Part shown: one piece after another, positions 53,902-63,088 of the stretch
Layout: each line of letters starts with the position of its first letter
Numbering within the stretch: position 1 is the stretch's first letter
Origin: Aquimarina macrocephali JAMB N27
Lineage (GTDB): Bacteria > Bacteroidota > Bacteroidia > Flavobacteriales > Flavobacteriaceae
DNA length: 64,000 bases
NCBI RefSeq assembly: GCF_000520995.1
Contig: NZ_JACA01000005.1
Location: 62,001 to 126,000 of the forward strand
Direction of reading: 5' to 3'
Made by a program: the position numbers and the translations under genes
Notes under the pieces: generated by a model
What the model saw: only the letters and a program-made list of their open reading frames with translations
Told to the model about the DNA's origin: nothing
Database searches by the model: none

Positions 53902-54705
53902 TTATTTTTGTAGAGTTTCAACTAAACGTTTCATGGTATGTTGTAATACGTCCTGCACTTTTTTTGCTCTTTCCTCATTATAAGTAACTTCATTGTCATC
54001 CATATATAAAATTTTATTCATTTCCAGCTGAAGCGTATGAATGTTATTCTCTGGATTTCCGAAGTAACGGGTAATATGTCCTCCTTTAAAAGGGGAGTTA
54101 TGATTAATTTCAAATGCTCCTGATTTTAACCCATGTAAAGCCGATGTAATGAGTTCTGGAGATGCCGTTTTCTCATCGTTATTTCCTAAAATCATATCTG
54201 GAAAAGGATCTTTTTGAATCGTACTTACTTTATGGCGGATAGAATGCGCATCCCAAAGTAAAACTTTACCAAACTGCTTTTTTCTATCTTCTATCAGAGT
54301 TTTAAGTTGCTCGTAATAGGGCCAGTAATAGGTATCTAATCTTCTCTTAATTTCGTTTTGATCAGGTTCGAATTCTTGAGACTTATAAATTTTATTTCCG
54401 TAAAAATCTGTTATTGGTGTATTGCTTGTAATAAGTCTGTCATCAGTATACAAGGGTACACTTTTAGGATCTCTATTAAGATCGATTACCCATCGACTTA
54501 GATTTGCCTTAACTACAGTTATCCCCAGAGACGGCGCAAATTCATACAGTCGATGTACAAACCAATCAGTATCATCAAGATGGGTACGCATTCTTTTTTT
54601 ATACTGCTTTTTTATCGCTGAAGGAAATTTTGTTCCCGAATGAGGTACACTTATAATTATAGGAACTATAGGTGCTTTGGCTTCTGTAATCTTAAATAGA
54701 TTCAC
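53902..54705 (-). CDS. hutG: N-formylglutamate amidohydrolase
   Basis: The 267-aa enzyme releases formate from N-formyl-L-glutamate to give glutamate. It shows the FGase family motifs: PIIISVPHSGTKFPSAIK, LDDTDWFVHRLYEF, VVKANLSRWVIDLNRDP, LLWDAHSIRHKV and LQLEMNKILYMDD. It is unrelated to the arginase-type HutG of Bacillus and Klebsiella. It lies between hutD and hutF and matches the deiminase route. Confidence 0.93.
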   Translation of the reverse strand: MNLFKITEAKAPIVPIIISVPHSGTKFPSAIKKQYKKRMRTHLDDTDWFVHRLYEFAPSLGITVVKANLSRWVIDLNRDPKSVPLYTDDRLITSNTPITDFYGNKIYKSQEFEPDQNEIKRRLDTYYWPYYEQLKTLIEDRKKQFGKVLLWDAHSIRHKVSTIQKDPFPDMILGNNDEKTASPELITSALHGLKSGAFEINHNSPFKGGHITRYFGNPENNIHTLQLEMNKILYMDDNEVTYNEERAKKVQDVLQHTMKRLVETLQK

Positions 54706-54719
54706 ACGTTTAGATTTTA

Positions 54720-55304
54720 TTAATTAGTTACTATTTCAGAGAAAACTAAGGTACTATCTTTAATTGCATTAATACGCATAGTAGTTGCAATTGGTTGTTG
54801 TATAACCAATACATCAGATTGGTGTATCGTATACTCTTGATTATTGATGTCAATAGTAACTTCTCCAGAATAGTTATATATAAACACCCAATCCCATTTG
54901 TTTTTAATAGGGTATTGGATGTTTTCGTTTTTTTTAGGGGTAAATACACCTAGTGTACCAACCGTATTACCCGTTGTCATTAGGTTAAAATCTGTACACA
55001 TTCCTATAGAGGATGTTTTCCAACCTCCTTCAAATCCATCACTATCAAATTTAGAAAGTTGTTTTGTGTATCTGTTTTCGTGTTGCAATGTTATTTCTCC
55101 ATCTAAAACCAGTAGTGTTCTTGATACACCAGGAAGTGAAGTAAAAACAGACTCCTCTATTGAAACCGTGGCCATGCTTAGCCTGAAATCAAAATTTAAT
55201 TCCGGATAATTTGCAGTTTTGGGATACATAAAAAACTGAGTAGTTGTTCCCCCAGACCAGGTATTGGTTTTAAATGTATCTGATGTAATGATGGTAACCT
55301 CCAT
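54720..55304 (-). CDS. hutD: HutD family protein
   Basis: The 194-aa cupin-like protein begins TSDTFKTNTWSGGTTTQFFM and includes FDFRLSMATVSIEESVFTSL, GVSRTLLVLDGEITLQHENR and GMCTDFNLMTTG, all hallmarks of HutD. In Pseudomonas it tunes hut expression, perhaps by limiting urocanate or formylglutamate, without a known reaction. It sits 12 nt after hutU. Confidence 0.92.
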   Translation of the reverse strand: MEVTIITSDTFKTNTWSGGTTTQFFMYPKTANYPELNFDFRLSMATVSIEESVFTSLPGVSRTLLVLDGEITLQHENRYTKQLSKFDSDGFEGGWKTSSIGMCTDFNLMTTGNTVGTLGVFTPKKNENIQYPIKNKWDWVFIYNYSGEVTIDINNQEYTIHQSDVLVIQQPIATTMRINAIKDSTLVFSEIVTN

Positions 55305-55316
55305 AATACGGTGAGC

Positions 55317-57317
55317 TTAAATAAAACCTTCTAAGAATTCTTCATCTACCAGATTTGGCAATGTTACTTTAAGTTGCGGAGTTCTCTCCATTTCTCTTTT
55401 TATAGCAAATAATGCTTCTTCATTACGAGCCCAACTTCTTCTTGAGATTCCATTATTTACATCATAAAATAACATACGTTCTAGTTTTTCTGAAGCTTCT
55501 GTAGTGCCATCGAGTAGCATCCCAAATCCACCGTTGATTACTTCTCCCCAGCCAACACCACCACCATTGTGGATAGACACCCAGGTAGCTCCTCTAAAAC
55601 TATCTCCGATTACATTATGGATAGCCATATCTGCAGTAAATTTACTGCCATCATAAATGTTACTGGTTTCCCGATAAGGAGAATCGGTACCGCTCACATC
55701 ATGATGATCTCTCCCCAGAACAACCGGAGCCGAAATTTTTCCACTTTCAATTGCTTTGTTAAACGCTTCAGCGATTTTGATCCTACCTTCGGCATCTGCA
55801 TATAAAATACGAGCTTGAGAACCAACAACAAGTTTGTTTTGTTTGGCTTCTCTGATCCAGGTAATATTATCCTGCATCTGCTGTTGAATTTCTTTTGGAG
55901 AAACTTTCTTAATAGATTCCATTACTTCTAAGGCAATCTGATCTGTTGTGTCCAGATCTTCTGGTTTCCCAGAGGTACATACCCATCTAAAAGGCCCAAA
56001 TCCATAATCAAAACACATAGGGCCCAAAATATCCTGTACATAGGACGGATACTTAAAATCAATACCATTTTCTGCCATGATATCTGCTCCTGCACGAGAA
56101 GCTTCTAGTAAGAACGCGTTTCCATAATCAAAGAAATAAGTACCTCTTGCAGTATGTTTATTAATTGCATTGGCATGTCTGCGAAGGGATTCCTGAACTT
56201 TGTTTTTAAACGCTTCTGGATCATTACTGATCAGGGTATTGGCTTCTTCATAACTTAGCCCTGCAGGGTAATATCCTCCAGACCACGGGTTGTGCAATGA
56301 TGTTTGATCAGATCCTAATTGAATATAGATGTTTTCTTCATAGAATCGTTCCCAGATATCGACAACATTACCTTGATATGCAATAGAAACGATTTCTTTT
56401 TGATCCATAGCTTTTTGAACCCTGGTTACCAAATCATTTAAATCATCAAGAATTTCATCTACCCAACCTTGCTCATGACGTTTTTGGGCTGCTTTTGAAT
56501 TTACTTCGGCACAAATAGTAATACATCCTGCAATGTTTCCGGCTTTAGGTTGAGCACCACTCATTCCTCCTAATCCAGAAGTTAAAAAGATTTTACCAGC
56601 AGGAGTTTCTCCAGATTTCAATGTTTTTCTAAAAGCATTCATTACAGTAATGGTCGTACCATGCACAATACCTTGAGGACCAATATACATATAACTTCCT
56701 GCGGTCATTTGCCCATATTGCGTTACACCCAGAGCATTGTGTTTTTCCCAATCATCAGGTTTTGAATAGTTAGGAATCATCATTCCGTTGGTTACAACAA
56801 CTCTTGGAGCATCTTTTGAAGAAGGGAATAATCCCATGGGATGCCCTGAGTACATATGTAAAGTTTGTGCTTCGGTCATCGTAGCCAAATATTGCATCGT
56901 TAATACATATTGTGCCCAATTTTGAAATACAGCTCCGTTGCCTCCATAAGTTATTAATTCGTATGGATGCTGTGCGACTGCATGATCCAGGTTATTCTGA
57001 ATCATGAGCATGATTCCTGCTGCTTGTTTTGTTTCTGCAGGATATTCATCAATAGGACGAGCATACATCACATATTCTGGCATAAAGCGATACATATAAA
57101 TACGTCCGAATGTATTTAATTCATCTAAAAACTCACTGGCGAGTTCTTTATGCCAGTCTTTTGGGAAATATCGTAATGCATTTTTAAGTGCTAATTTTTT
57201 TTCTTCGTTAGAAAGGATTTGTTTTCGTTTGGGAGCACGACTAATTTTAGAATCCAAAGATTTCTTTGGAGGCATTGTTTTAGGAATTCCTTGAAGTATT
57301 TGTTCTTTGAAGTTCAT
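55317..57317 (-). CDS. hutU: Urocanate hydratase
   Basis: The enzyme converts urocanate to 4-imidazolone-5-propionate with bound NAD+. I chose the ATG at 57317 (666 aa) because the longer frame starts inside a palindromic repeat. Key segments are GGNGAVFQNWAQYVLTMQYL, LYMYSGHPMGLFPS-like region, GLGGMSGAQPKAGNIAGC, YYPAGLSYEEANTLI and HNGGGVGWGEVINGGFGM. At 666 aa it is about 110 residues longer than the ~555-aa Pseudomonas enzyme, with the extra residues N-terminal and scattered. That length is known in Bacteroidota as far as I recall. Confidence 0.95.
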   Translation of the reverse strand: MNFKEQILQGIPKTMPPKKSLDSKISRAPKRKQILSNEEKKLALKNALRYFPKDWHKELASEFLDELNTFGRIYMYRFMPEYVMYARPIDEYPAETKQAAGIMLMIQNNLDHAVAQHPYELITYGGNGAVFQNWAQYVLTMQYLATMTEAQTLHMYSGHPMGLFPSSKDAPRVVVTNGMMIPNYSKPDDWEKHNALGVTQYGQMTAGSYMYIGPQGIVHGTTITVMNAFRKTLKSGETPAGKIFLTSGLGGMSGAQPKAGNIAGCITICAEVNSKAAQKRHEQGWVDEILDDLNDLVTRVQKAMDQKEIVSIAYQGNVVDIWERFYEENIYIQLGSDQTSLHNPWSGGYYPAGLSYEEANTLISNDPEAFKNKVQESLRRHANAINKHTARGTYFFDYGNAFLLEASRAGADIMAENGIDFKYPSYVQDILGPMCFDYGFGPFRWVCTSGKPEDLDTTDQIALEVMESIKKVSPKEIQQQMQDNITWIREAKQNKLVVGSQARILYADAEGRIKIAEAFNKAIESGKISAPVVLGRDHHDVSGTDSPYRETSNIYDGSKFTADMAIHNVIGDSFRGATWVSIHNGGGVGWGEVINGGFGMLLDGTTEASEKLERMLFYDVNNGISRRSWARNEEALFAIKREMERTPQLKVTLPNLVDEEFLEGFI

Positions 57318-57337
57318 TATATATTGAATTGTAATTA

Positions 57338-57412
57338 CTGTCACATTGAGCGGAGTCGAAATGTGATTAAATACGATGCTTGACTATCTCTCTACTCCGC
57401 GCGAGATGACAG
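57338..57412. repeat. REP-like palindrome inside the hut operon
   Basis: The 75-nt element has imperfect inverted ends, CTGTCACATTGAGCGGAGTC and TACTCCGCGCGAGATGACAG. Sequences of this kind are dispersed intergenic repeats in many Flavobacteriaceae. It lies between hutI and hutU and may affect mRNA stability or partial termination. Confidence 0.75.
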
Positions 57413-57429
57413 AAAAGGAAACAGTTTGA

Positions 57430-58671
57430 TTAGGATACTAACTTTCCTTTTTTCCATACCTTAGAAGGAACTAGTTTTCCCTGGTGGTAAAAGATCTCAT
57501 TGATATGTTCTGTTGGAAACAGGTTAAAATCTGCTATCATCCCAGGAACTAATCTTCCTCTGTCGTCTAGATTAAGTGCGGCAGCTGCTCTACAGGTAAT
57601 TCCTGCAAGAATTTCGGCATTACTTAATTTTTGAAATGTACCCAAAATACAAGCTTGTGTTAGCAAATCACCCATAGGAGCCGAACCAGGATTCCAATCA
57701 CTGGCGATAGCTAATGCTCCTCCTGCGTCTAAAATTTTTCTAGCTGGTGTAAAATCACATCCTAATCCAATGGAAGCACCGGGTAAAGCAACCGAAATCA
57801 CATTACTTTGGGCTAACATTTGTATTTCATTCTCGGTACTGGCTTCTAAATGATCTGCGCTAATTGCTCCTACTTTTACAGCTACTTCGCTACCTCCTGT
57901 ATTAAACTGATCTGCATGAACGGTAATATCAAATCCCATTTGTTTTGCTTTTTCAAAATAGGGATAGATATCAGAAGGAAGAAATGCTCCTTGCTCAACA
58001 AAAGCATCTATTCGATTTGTAAGTTGCTCTTCTTTTAATAAAGGAAATAGAGTAGTGCTAATTTCTTCGAGGTATGCTTTATGATCTCCATCAAAATCTT
58101 TAGGCAATATATGCCCGGCAAGACAGGTTGAAACTAAATCTGCTGTTGTACTACTATTTGCAGTTTTTATAGCACGTAACATTTTAAGTTCTTCTGTAAC
58201 CGAAAGACCATATCCGCTTTTTACTTCGATTGTGGTAATTCCTCTTTTTAGTAATGTATTTGCTCTTTCTATAACACCAGAAACAAGTACCTGCTGTTCT
58301 GCTTTTCTGGTTTGGGTAACTGTATCCCAGATACCACCACCAGCTTCAGCAATTTCTAAATAGGACCTTCCTGCATTTCGCATGGCATAATCATTAGCTC
58401 TGGATCCAGAAAAACAGATATGTGTATGGGCATCTATAAATCCGGGAGTACATACATAATCGGTATCTAATTCTATGATTTCTGCATGTAGAGCATTGGC
58501 TTTTTCTTTTAAATCTGAAAAAGTACCAATGGTGTGGATTTTTTCACCTTCAATAAGAATACCTACATCTTCTATGATGTCGAGGTTATGATCCTTTATA
58601 GCACCTTTAATACCAGATTTTTGCATAGGTATGAGTTGCGTGATCGGACCTATTAATTTATATGTTGTCAT
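57430..58671 (-). CDS. hutI: Imidazolonepropionase
   Basis: The 413-aa amidohydrolase opens the imidazolone ring to give N-formimidoylglutamate. Motifs are VCTPGFIDAHTHICFSGSRA, GGIWDTVTQTRKAEQQ, TIEVKSGYGLSVTEELKML, DITVHADQFNTGGSEVAVK, and IASDWNPGSAPMGDLLTQA. The length and motifs are standard. It follows hutH by 51 nt and is separated from hutU by a palindromic repeat. Confidence 0.96.
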   Translation of the reverse strand: MTTYKLIGPITQLIPMQKSGIKGAIKDHNLDIIEDVGILIEGEKIHTIGTFSDLKEKANALHAEIIELDTDYVCTPGFIDAHTHICFSGSRANDYAMRNAGRSYLEIAEAGGGIWDTVTQTRKAEQQVLVSGVIERANTLLKRGITTIEVKSGYGLSVTEELKMLRAIKTANSSTTADLVSTCLAGHILPKDFDGDHKAYLEEISTTLFPLLKEEQLTNRIDAFVEQGAFLPSDIYPYFEKAKQMGFDITVHADQFNTGGSEVAVKVGAISADHLEASTENEIQMLAQSNVISVALPGASIGLGCDFTPARKILDAGGALAIASDWNPGSAPMGDLLTQACILGTFQKLSNAEILAGITCRAAAALNLDDRGRLVPGMIADFNLFPTEHINEIFYHQGKLVPSKVWKKGKLVS

Positions 58672-58722
58672 ATTATATTTTTTTCCTTTGAATCGAGCTA
58701 AGGGAACTATTTAATTTTTTGA

Positions 58723-60303
58723 CTAATATTTTTCAAATTCACTAGAAAACTGTGTTTCTAGAGATACCTGTTCTTTTAAGGATACTTGATTAGCAGTAGT
58801 AATTATAGTTTTGTTTTGGATGATTTTGATTCCTTTCTCTATATCATCAGCAAATACCCTGTCTTTATCTGCAAAAGATACGGCTTCTCGTACTTTTTTA
58901 TGGATTTCATCTAGAATGATTCCAGATTTTAAAGGTTTTCTAAATTCGAAAGCCTGAGCTGCAGTTAATAACTCTATGGCTAATATTTTTTCCAGATTTT
59001 CAATTACTCTTAATGCTTTTCTACCACCGATCGATCCCATACTTACATGATCTTCCTGCCCCAGAGAAGTAGGAATACTATCGGCACTTGAAGGGAAACA
59101 TAATCCTTTGTTTTCACTTGCCAGTGCGGCAGTGGTATATTGTAGTATCATATAACCAGAATTGATACCTGTATCTTCCATCAATAATTTAGGAACACCA
59201 GGAGAATTACCTTCTAATGAAAGGTAAATTCTTCTATCAGAGATATTACCGAGTTCTGAAGCTGCTAAACATGCATAATCAATAGCCATAGCTAGTGGTT
59301 GCCCATGAAAACTACCTCCGCTAATAGTTAGCTCTTCATTTATAATTATAGGATTATCGGTAACTGAGTTTAATTCTACTTCCAGAAGTTCTTTTAAATG
59401 TAGCCATGCATTTCTTGATGCACCGTGTACCTGTGGCATGCAACGCAAAGAATAAGGATCCTGAACTCGATCGCAATCAATATGATCTTCCATAATCTCA
59501 GAACCTTTTAGTAAAGATTTTATTCTGGAAGCGACATGGATATTTCCTTTATAAGGTCGTAATTGGTGTAATTCTTTAAAAAATGGTTTTACAGAGCCCT
59601 GCAATCCTTCGATCATCATTGCTCCAATAATATCAGCTTGCGTAAGACAACTATGTAGTTTTGCTACTACCTGTACCGCATGAGCAGCAATAAATTGGGT
59701 TCCGTTTATTAAAGCTAATCCTTCTTTTGGCCCTAAATCAAGTGGTTTTAATCCTGTGATGTCAAATAGCTCTTGGGTAGTAATTACTTTATTTTGATAT
59801 TCTACTTTCCCCAATCCAAGTAAAGGTAAAAATAGATGAGAGAGTGGAGCTAAGTCTCCAGATGCTCCAACAGACCCCTGGCAGGGAACAATCGGAATAG
59901 CATCGTTATTAATATGCCATAGAATTCTATCTAATGTTTTTTCTGCAATACCAGAATATCCTTTTGCCAGAGACTGTATTTTAAGAATTAGCATGAGCTT
60001 AGCAATTTCGGTATCTATGGGATCTCCCACACCGACACTATGACTTTGCAAGATGTTGCTTTGCAGGATATTAGTTTCTTCTTTAGATATTTTTGTAGTA
60101 CAAAGTGGCCCAAATCCAGTATTGATACCATATACAGGTTCTCCTTTTTCTACAATATTTTCTACTACCTGCTGGCTTTTTTTTACTTTATTGCGAGAAG
60201 TCTCAGAGATAATTCCGGTGGTTTCTCCACGAGCAATTTGTATTGCCATACCTGCGGTTAGGTAGTCTTCTCCAAATGAAAATTGGTGTGTTGTTGTTGA
60301 CAT
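58723..60303 (-). CDS. hutH: Histidine ammonia-lyase
   Basis: This 526-aa enzyme removes ammonia from histidine to give trans-urocanate, the first step of the pathway. The autocatalytic MIO cofactor comes from A147-S148-G149 in GSVGASGDLAPLSH. Other family segments are YGINTGFGPLCTTKI, KEGLALINGTQFIAAHAVQV, RVQDPYSLRCMPQVHGASRN and SGGSFHGQPLAMAIDY. It is slightly longer than the ~510 aa of Pseudomonas. It leads the operon and is divergent from the LysR gene. Confidence 0.97.
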   Translation of the reverse strand: MSTTTHQFSFGEDYLTAGMAIQIARGETTGIISETSRNKVKKSQQVVENIVEKGEPVYGINTGFGPLCTTKISKEETNILQSNILQSHSVGVGDPIDTEIAKLMLILKIQSLAKGYSGIAEKTLDRILWHINNDAIPIVPCQGSVGASGDLAPLSHLFLPLLGLGKVEYQNKVITTQELFDITGLKPLDLGPKEGLALINGTQFIAAHAVQVVAKLHSCLTQADIIGAMMIEGLQGSVKPFFKELHQLRPYKGNIHVASRIKSLLKGSEIMEDHIDCDRVQDPYSLRCMPQVHGASRNAWLHLKELLEVELNSVTDNPIIINEELTISGGSFHGQPLAMAIDYACLAASELGNISDRRIYLSLEGNSPGVPKLLMEDTGINSGYMILQYTTAALASENKGLCFPSSADSIPTSLGQEDHVSMGSIGGRKALRVIENLEKILAIELLTAAQAFEFRKPLKSGIILDEIHKKVREAVSFADKDRVFADDIEKGIKIIQNKTIITTANQVSLKEQVSLETQFSSEFEKY

Positions 60304-60383
60304 ATACGTATTTCTATTTTTTTACTAAAATAATACCTATTTTTGATAATTAGAAATACTAATTTGGTCATTAATTAATAACT
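60304..60383. promoter_or_regulatory. Divergent hutH/lysR promoter region
   Basis: The 80-nt spacer carries TATTTTTG at 60338-60345, a possible -7 box for the LysR gene, and the inverted pair GTATTTC (60308-60314) / GAAATAC (60353-60359). LysR regulators usually bind such interrupted palindromes between divergent genes. The operator assignment is inference. Confidence 0.45.
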
Positions 60384-61262
60384 ATGGGTTATCAAATAGA
60401 GCTTCGTCATTTTACTTATTTTATGGCGGTAGCCGAGGAGTTACATTTCAGAAAAGCTGCGGATCGATTGTTTATTTCTCAACCAGGATTAAGCAGACAG
60501 ATTAAACAGATGGAAGAAATAATAGGTGTTGCCCTTTTTGTACGTAGCAAAAGAAAGGTGACGCTAACTGCTGCAGGAGTGTATCTTAAAAAAGAGTTGG
60601 ATTATATTTTTAATCATATTGATTTTACGATAAGACAAACTCGTTTGATTGATAAAGGAAGTGATGGAGAAATTCGAATAGGTTTTTTAGGTTCGGCAAT
60701 ACAGACTATTATTCCTGCATTGCTGGTAAAGGCTAATGAAGAATATCCTAACATACAATTTAGTTTAGAAGAGATGTCTAATTATCTTCAGGTAGAGGGG
60801 ATAGTTAAGGATCAACTGGATCTTGGTTTTGTAAGATTAGCCAGAGTACCAGATGGAATAGAAATAAAAACGGTACATACAGATACATTTTCTTTGGTCT
60901 TACCTATGAATCATCATTTAAATGAGAAGACGTTTAAGAGTGTAAAACAGGTTGCCGATGAGCATTTTATTTTGTTCTCATCTGATTATAGTTCGGTATA
61001 TTATGATAAGATAATGAGTATTTGCGAGGATAAAGGATTTTCTCCTATCGTTTCTCATAAATCGGTGCATGCGCAAACCATTTTTAAACTGGTAGAGAGT
61101 GGGTTAGGAGTTGCAATTGTTCCTACATCATTACAACAGGGTTTTGATCTGGGGGTTAAGTTTTTAGAGATTCCGAAAATATCTCAAAAAGCAATACTTT
61201 CTGTTATTTGGAAAAAAGACAACCGAAATCCGGCACTACAGCAAATCTTGAAGTTTTTATAA
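60384..61262 (+). CDS. LysR-family regulator, likely of the hut operon
   Basis: The 292-aa protein has the LysR winged helix ELRHFTYFMAVAEELHFRKA, then AADRLFISQPGLSRQIKQME with ALFVRSKRKVTLTAAG. The effector domain shows GEIRIGFLGSAIQTIIPALL and ESGLGVAIVPTSLQQGF. It is divergent from hutH with an 80-nt shared region. That suggests it controls histidine use, though most hut operons use HutC (GntR) or other regulators. Confidence 0.92.
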   Translation: MGYQIELRHFTYFMAVAEELHFRKAADRLFISQPGLSRQIKQMEEIIGVALFVRSKRKVTLTAAGVYLKKELDYIFNHIDFTIRQTRLIDKGSDGEIRIGFLGSAIQTIIPALLVKANEEYPNIQFSLEEMSNYLQVEGIVKDQLDLGFVRLARVPDGIEIKTVHTDTFSLVLPMNHHLNEKTFKSVKQVADEHFILFSSDYSSVYYDKIMSICEDKGFSPIVSHKSVHAQTIFKLVESGLGVAIVPTSLQQGFDLGVKFLEIPKISQKAILSVIWKKDNRNPALQQILKFL

Positions 61263-61264
61263 TA

Positions 61265-61295
61265 AAAAGTCAGATGCATATTGCATCTGACTTTT
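61265..61295. terminator. Bidirectional terminator
   Basis: A perfect 14-bp stem AAAAGTCAGATGCA / TGCATCTGACTTTT with a 3-nt loop lies between the convergent LysR and SnoaL-like genes. It can serve both. Confidence 0.9.
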
Positions 61296-61312
61296 CTGTA
61301 GTTTATATATAT

Positions 61313-61681
61313 TTACTCGTTTGGCATAGAATAGAAAAACTGCTCTTCGGTAATTTTACCATCATTTACTTGATACACACAAACTTCTTCTATTTGCATA
61401 CGGCCTTGCTCTTTAAAAGTGCAATCCATTTTCATGGCACAACTAAAATGATTTTCTGCAATTACGGGTTCAGATATTTCTCCACCATGATACTCTTCGA
61501 CAGAAGCATGCCAATCCTCACTTTTTCGAATAACAGCATCGATACCCGAGGTTACTTCATTTGGCATTCCTGGCATTTCTTTACTTACTATATTTTGATC
61601 ATACAATTCCTTAAGAGCTTGCATGTTTTCTCCCTGACGACAGAGTTCTACTAAGCGTGTGGCCACTTCTTGTGTGTTCAT
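61313..61681 (-). CDS. SnoaL-like/NTF2-fold protein
   Basis: The 122-aa cytoplasmic protein begins TQEVATRLVELCRQGENMQA then LKELYDQNIVSKEMPGMPNE, and continues with strands NHFSCAMKMDCTFKEQGRMQ and EVCVYQVNDGKITEEQFFYS. This helix-then-sheet order is that of the SnoaL/NTF2-like fold. No catalytic residues are assignable. It is a single gene with a shared terminator. Confidence 0.85.
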   Translation of the reverse strand: MNTQEVATRLVELCRQGENMQALKELYDQNIVSKEMPGMPNEVTSGIDAVIRKSEDWHASVEEYHGGEISEPVIAENHFSCAMKMDCTFKEQGRMQIEEVCVYQVNDGKITEEQFFYSMPNE

Positions 61682-61777
61682 GGTGTTAAAATTATTGGTT
61701 TATAAATGACTTGTGATATGTGTAAAATACAAAAAAAATAGGGTTGGTAATTTTAAAAAAATGTTATAATTTTTAAC

Positions 61778-63085
61778 CTAACCGACGGCTTTCTTATAAA
61801 TTGTAAGACAACGCTCACGTGCCATTTTATGTTCTACCATAGGTTGTGGATAGGTAAACTCATTACTATCTTTTACCCAGGTATGGATATAGGAAAGTTG
61901 TTTGTCGAATTTAGTGATTTGTGTAGTAGGGTTAAAGATTCTGAAATATGGAGCTGCATCAACACCAGAACCGGCTGCCCATTGCCAGTTACCTACATTA
62001 GCAGACATATCATAGTCTAATAGTTTTTCTGCAAAATAAGCCTCACCCCATCGCCAGTCGATCAATAAATGTTTACAGAGAAAACTGGCAACTACCATTC
62101 GTACACGATTATGCATATATCCTGTTTGATTGAGTTGGCGCATTCCTGCATCTACCAATGGATAACCTGTTTGGCCATCCATCCACTTTTTAAACTCCTG
62201 CTCGTTATTTCTCCATTCGATTCTATCATATTTAGGCCTAAAAGAAGAGTCCTTAGTATGTGGATAATGCCATAGGATTTGCATAAAAAACTCTCTCCAG
62301 ATTAGTTCCGACCAAAAAACCTCATTTTCTTCTGCTATCGCTTTTTTGACAATCGATCGTATCCCGACAGTCCCAAAACGTAGATGAGGTCCTATTTTTG
62401 AAGTTCCGTTTTCTTTTGATGGAAAATCTCGGGTAGCCTCATAGTTTTGAATAAGATTTGGTGAGATATCATAATCTGGAACTTTGATAGATGATGCTAC
62501 GAATCCCATTTCCTGTAATGCTACATTAGGAAGATCAGTATTCTTAACCAAATTATTAAGATATAACTTTGTGGAATGGATTTTTAATTGAACGGGGTCA
62601 AATATTTCTTTCCATTTATTTTTGTAGGGTGTGTATACTACATATGGTTTGCTATCTTTTTTTACAATTTCATCTTTTTCAAATATAACCTGATCTTTAC
62701 GTGTATGTAGCTGAATATTATGGCCCTCTAAGATATTTTTGATTAGAGTATCTCTCTCTTTTGCGTAAGGTTCATAATCATGATTGGTATATACCTGCTG
62801 TATTTCGTATTGAGAAATTAGAGTTTCAAAAACTTTTTTAGGAGTACTGTAGTGTATCGATAAAGAACTTTTGTATTTATTTTGAAGCTTTAATCTGATT
62901 TTTTGCAGCGTTTCAAAAATAAAGGTTACCCGGGCATCATTTTTTGGCAGATGTTCTAAAATATGTTTGTCAAAAATAAAAATCGGTAAGACCGGATACT
63001 TTCCTTTTAGTGCTTCAAGAAATCCTGTATTATCATCTAATCTAAGATCTCTTCTAAACCAGAATACAGTGACCTTCTTTCTCAT
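61778..63085 (-). CDS. Cryptochrome/deoxyribodipyrimidine photolyase
   Basis: The 435-aa flavoprotein repairs UV pyrimidine dimers with blue light. Visible are the N-terminal KVTVFWFRRDLRLDDNTGFL antenna domain, the FAD domain with HLRFGTVGIRSIVKKAI, LIWREFFMQILWHYP, QTGYPLVDAGMRQLNQTGYM and HNRVRMVVASFLCKHL, and MSANVGNWQWAAGSGVDAAP. This set fits class I CPD photolyases, somewhat shorter than E. coli (472 aa). It lies 3 nt after the SDR gene. Confidence 0.95.
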   Translation of the reverse strand: MRKKVTVFWFRRDLRLDDNTGFLEALKGKYPVLPIFIFDKHILEHLPKNDARVTFIFETLQKIRLKLQNKYKSSLSIHYSTPKKVFETLISQYEIQQVYTNHDYEPYAKERDTLIKNILEGHNIQLHTRKDQVIFEKDEIVKKDSKPYVVYTPYKNKWKEIFDPVQLKIHSTKLYLNNLVKNTDLPNVALQEMGFVASSIKVPDYDISPNLIQNYEATRDFPSKENGTSKIGPHLRFGTVGIRSIVKKAIAEENEVFWSELIWREFFMQILWHYPHTKDSSFRPKYDRIEWRNNEQEFKKWMDGQTGYPLVDAGMRQLNQTGYMHNRVRMVVASFLCKHLLIDWRWGEAYFAEKLLDYDMSANVGNWQWAAGSGVDAAPYFRIFNPTTQITKFDKQLSYIHTWVKDSNEFTYPQPMVEHKMARERCLTIYKKAVG

Positions 63086-63088
63086 ATA

